Of a stretch of 6,849 nucleotides of DNA, positions 4,756 through 6,849 are shown one piece after another (position 1 is the stretch's first letter; each line of letters opens with the position of its first letter). The position numbers and the translations under genes are program-made. The notes under the pieces were generated by a model that was given only the letters and a program-made list of their open reading frames with translations, did not search any database and was not told where the DNA came from. Source of the stretch: Candidatus Woesearchaeota archaeon (GTDB lineage: Archaea; Nanobdellota; Nanobdellia; SCGC-AAA011-G17; GW2011-AR18). The stretch is taken from contig JAGVXZ010000016.1 of the NCBI GenBank assembly GCA_018303515.1, positions 1 through 6,849 on the forward strand, in the 5' to 3' direction.

Positions 4756-6849
4756 ATGACAACTATAATACCAACTTTAATCGAACAAGAAATGAAGGAT
4801 AGTTATTTAGATTATTCAATGAGTGTTATAGTTGGAAGAGCATTGCCGGACATTAAAGATGGATTAAAACCTGTACATAGGAGAATTCTTTATGCAATGC
4901 AAAAAGAAGGTTTAACTCATGAGAAAAAATTTACAAAATGTGCTGGTGTAGTTGGTTCTGTTCTAAAATATTTTCACCCACATGGTGATACTTCTGTTTA
5001 TGATGCTTTAGTAAGATTAGCACAACCTTGGTCATTAAGGTATCCTTTAGTTTGGGGTCAAGGAAATTTTGGTTCACAGGACGGTGATCCTGCTGCTGCT
5101 TACAGATATACCGAATCCAAATTAATGAAAATATCTTCAGAATTATTACAAGATATTGAAAAAAATACTGTTGACTTTGTGGATAATTTTGATGGCTCAA
5201 CTAAAGAACCAATTGTATTACCTGCTAAATTACCTAATTTATTAGTTAATGGTAGTTCTGGAATTGCTGTTGGAATGGCAACAAATATTCCACCTCATAA
5301 CTTAAATGAGGTTTGTGATGCTGCAATTGCATTAATTGATAATCCTGAAATTGGATTTGAAGATTTGGTTTCTTGTCTCAAAGGACCTGACTTTCCAACT
5401 GGGGGAATTATTTGCGGGACTAATGGAATTAAGTTAGCATATAAAACCGGAAGAGGAAAATTAATCTTAAGATCTAAAATTATTTTTGAAGACGGAAAAA
5501 TAATTGTTACTGAAATCCCTTATCAAGTTAATAAATCACTCTTGTTACAGGACATTGCAAAGAATGTTCATGAGAAAGTTATTGAAGGAATTTCTGATTT
5601 AAGAGATGAGAGTGATAGGAATGGAATGAGGATTGTTATTCAGTTAAAGAAAGGGGTAAGTGAGGATTTTGTTTTGACACAATTGTATAAACATAGCAAC
5701 TTACAAATTAGTTTTGGAATTAATAATGTTGCTTTGGTTAATGGGGAGCCAAGACAATTATCTTTAAGGGATTTTTTAGAAGAATACATTAAGCATAGAT
5801 TTGATGTTATTACAAGAAGATGTAAGTTTGAATTAGACAAGGCAGAAAAAAGAGCTCATATTCTTGAAGGTTTAAGAATTGCATTAGCTAATATAGATGC
5901 TGTTGTTGCTCTTATAAAATCTAGTATTTCTGTTGAAGATGCAAGAAATGGATTAGTGAATAATTTTAATCTTAGTCATGAACAAGCACAGGCTATTCTT
6001 GAAATGAAATTATCAAAACTAACTTCACTTGAAACTAATAGAATTAATGAAGAGTATAATAGTTTGTTAAATTTTATAAGAGAATTAAAAGAGATTTTAT
6101 CAGATCCTAATAAAATAAATAAAATAATTAAAGATGATTTGATTGACCTTAAAACTAATTATGGGGATTCCAGAAGAACTTTAATATCTTCTGAAGAATT
6201 GGAAGATGTTGATACTGAAGATTTAATTGAAGAGGAAGAAGTTGTTATAACTTTAACTAATGCAGGTTATGTAAAAAGAGTTCCTTTAGACACTTATAGG
6301 GCACAAAGAAGAGGTGGTAAAGGTTTAATTGGAACAGGAACGAGGGAAGAGGATTTTGTTACTAATTTATTTGTTTCAAGTACACATACATATTTACTTT
6401 GTTTTACTGATACTGGAATTGTACATTGGTTAAAAGCTTATAAAATTCCTGAAGGATCAAGGTATGGCAAGGGTGCAAATATAATTAATCTACTTAATTT
6501 AGAAAGATCAAATAAGTTAAGTGCTGTTTTACCTGTTAAAGAGTTTAGTGATGATAAGTTCTTAGTTTTAGTAACTAAAGAAGGAGTTGTTAAAAAAACT
6601 TCTTTAAGTGCTTATTCCAAACCACGTATGGGCGGAGTTAAAGGTGTTGAGTTGCGTGAAGGTGATTCTTTAATTGGAGCTTTCATTACTTCCGGTACTA
6701 ATGAATTAGTAATTGCAACTAAAGATGGACGTGCTGTTAGATTTAATGAACAGGATGTTCGTTCTGTTGGGCGTAATTCAATTGGTGTTCGTGGAATTAA
6801 TATTAAAAGTTCAGAAGTTGTTGGTGCTGGATTAGCTGATAATAAATAT
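4756..6849 (+). CDS. gyrA: DNA gyrase subunit A (3' end outside the window)
   Basis: GyrA is the DNA-cleaving and wrapping subunit of gyrase. The open frame runs 698 codons to the window edge without a stop; full-length GyrA is usually about 800 residues or more. The start, MTTIIPTLIEQEMKDSYLDY, is typical, one nucleotide after the gyrB stop, implying coupled translation. The winged-helix domain has catalytic Y118 (with R117) in AAAYRYTESK and the quinolone-contact region HPHGDTSVYD (T79 and D83 match E. coli S83 and D87). I170 in SSGIAVGMATNIPPHN is the DNA-bending isoleucine. Coiled coil and exit gate include QAILEMKLSKLTSLE (412-426). An acidic linker (481-495) leads to the C-terminal beta-pinwheel, where QRRGGKG at 517-523 is the GyrA-box, with Lys for the commoner Arg. 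This marks it as gyrase and not ParC. About four blades fall within the window. Confidence 0.96.
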   Translation, partial: MTTIIPTLIEQEMKDSYLDYSMSVIVGRALPDIKDGLKPVHRRILYAMQKEGLTHEKKFTKCAGVVGSVLKYFHPHGDTSVYDALVRLAQPWSLRYPLVWGQGNFGSQDGDPAAAYRYTESKLMKISSELLQDIEKNTVDFVDNFDGSTKEPIVLPAKLPNLLVNGSSGIAVGMATNIPPHNLNEVCDAAIALIDNPEIGFEDLVSCLKGPDFPTGGIICGTNGIKLAYKTGRGKLILRSKIIFEDGKIIVTEIPYQVNKSLLLQDIAKNVHEKVIEGISDLRDESDRNGMRIVIQLKKGVSEDFVLTQLYKHSNLQISFGINNVALVNGEPRQLSLRDFLEEYIKHRFDVITRRCKFELDKAEKRAHILEGLRIALANIDAVVALIKSSISVEDARNGLVNNFNLSHEQAQAILEMKLSKLTSLETNRINEEYNSLLNFIRELKEILSDPNKINKIIKDDLIDLKTNYGDSRRTLISSEELEDVDTEDLIEEEEVVITLTNAGYVKRVPLDTYRAQRRGGKGLIGTGTREEDFVTNLFVSSTHTYLLCFTDTGIVHWLKAYKIPEGSRYGKGANIINLLNLERSNKLSAVLPVKEFSDDKFLVLVTKEGVVKKTSLSAYSKPRMGGVKGVELREGDSLIGAFITSGTNELVIATKDGRAVRFNEQDVRSVGRNSIGVRGINIKSSEVVGAGLADNKY

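Noticed and set aside
4931..5200. Minus-strand open frame of 89 codons
   Set aside because: It lies entirely inside gyrA, opposite the catalytic winged-helix region; its protein has no recognisable features.
5640..5840. Minus-strand open frame of 66 codons
   Set aside because: It lies inside gyrA coding sequence and has no promoter or family likeness.
4756..6849. Topoisomerase IV subunit ParC instead of GyrA
   Set aside because: The GyrA-box QRRGGKG at residues 517-523 and the one-nucleotide junction with gyrB favour gyrase.

Overview
The window comes from a low-GC archaeon, most likely a small-genome DPANN-type lineage (Woesearchaeota/Pacearchaeota-like). This rests on an RNA polymerase subunit Rpo7 and ribosomal proteins eS24 and eS31, which bacteria lack, on archaeal TATA boxes about 26 bp ahead of nearly leaderless starts, on short intergenic gaps, and on a bacterial-type gyrase, known in several archaeal groups as an ancient import. 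The lineage call is an inference from style; no 16S rRNA is present.

Layout. Positions 1-335 hold no protein gene. A TATA box at 61-70 precedes a segment (about 92-330) whose ends form a 13-bp terminal helix, with a possible loop-to-tail pseudoknot of 8-10 bp inside. It looks like a structured RNA gene or a long leader, but I could not match it to a known family. It is followed by a 48-residue lysine-rich ORF (339-485) and a 72-residue exported or membrane protein with its own promoter (529-747). Positions 748-993 hold a further orphan TATA box and a strong 36-nt hairpin with no ORF, a possible small RNA. Positions 994-2041 (minus strand) are a compact rpo7-eS24-eS31 operon. It lacks the spt4 gene that many archaea carry between rpo7 and eS24. 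Positions 2042-2289 contain the rpo7 promoter and a doubtful 50-residue ORF on the plus strand. A PIN-domain nuclease gene (2290-2628, minus strand) has its own promoter; this family commonly sits upstream of rpo7 in archaea. Positions 2629-2876 are the divergent promoter region between the PIN gene and gyrB, with an 8-bp tandem repeat just ahead of a clear BRE/TATA element. Positions 2877-6849 are gyrB and gyrA, one nucleotide apart; gyrA runs off the right edge.

How the genes work together. The minus-strand block serves transcription and translation: Rpo7 is half of the RNA polymerase stalk, eS24 and eS31 belong to the small ribosomal subunit, and the PIN protein is probably an RNA-processing nuclease. 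The gyrBA pair encodes both subunits of an ATP-dependent type IIA topoisomerase. GyrA has the catalytic tyrosine and a GyrA-box, so the enzyme should introduce negative supercoils and not act as a plain topoisomerase IV. The most open question is the RNA-like segment at the left end.
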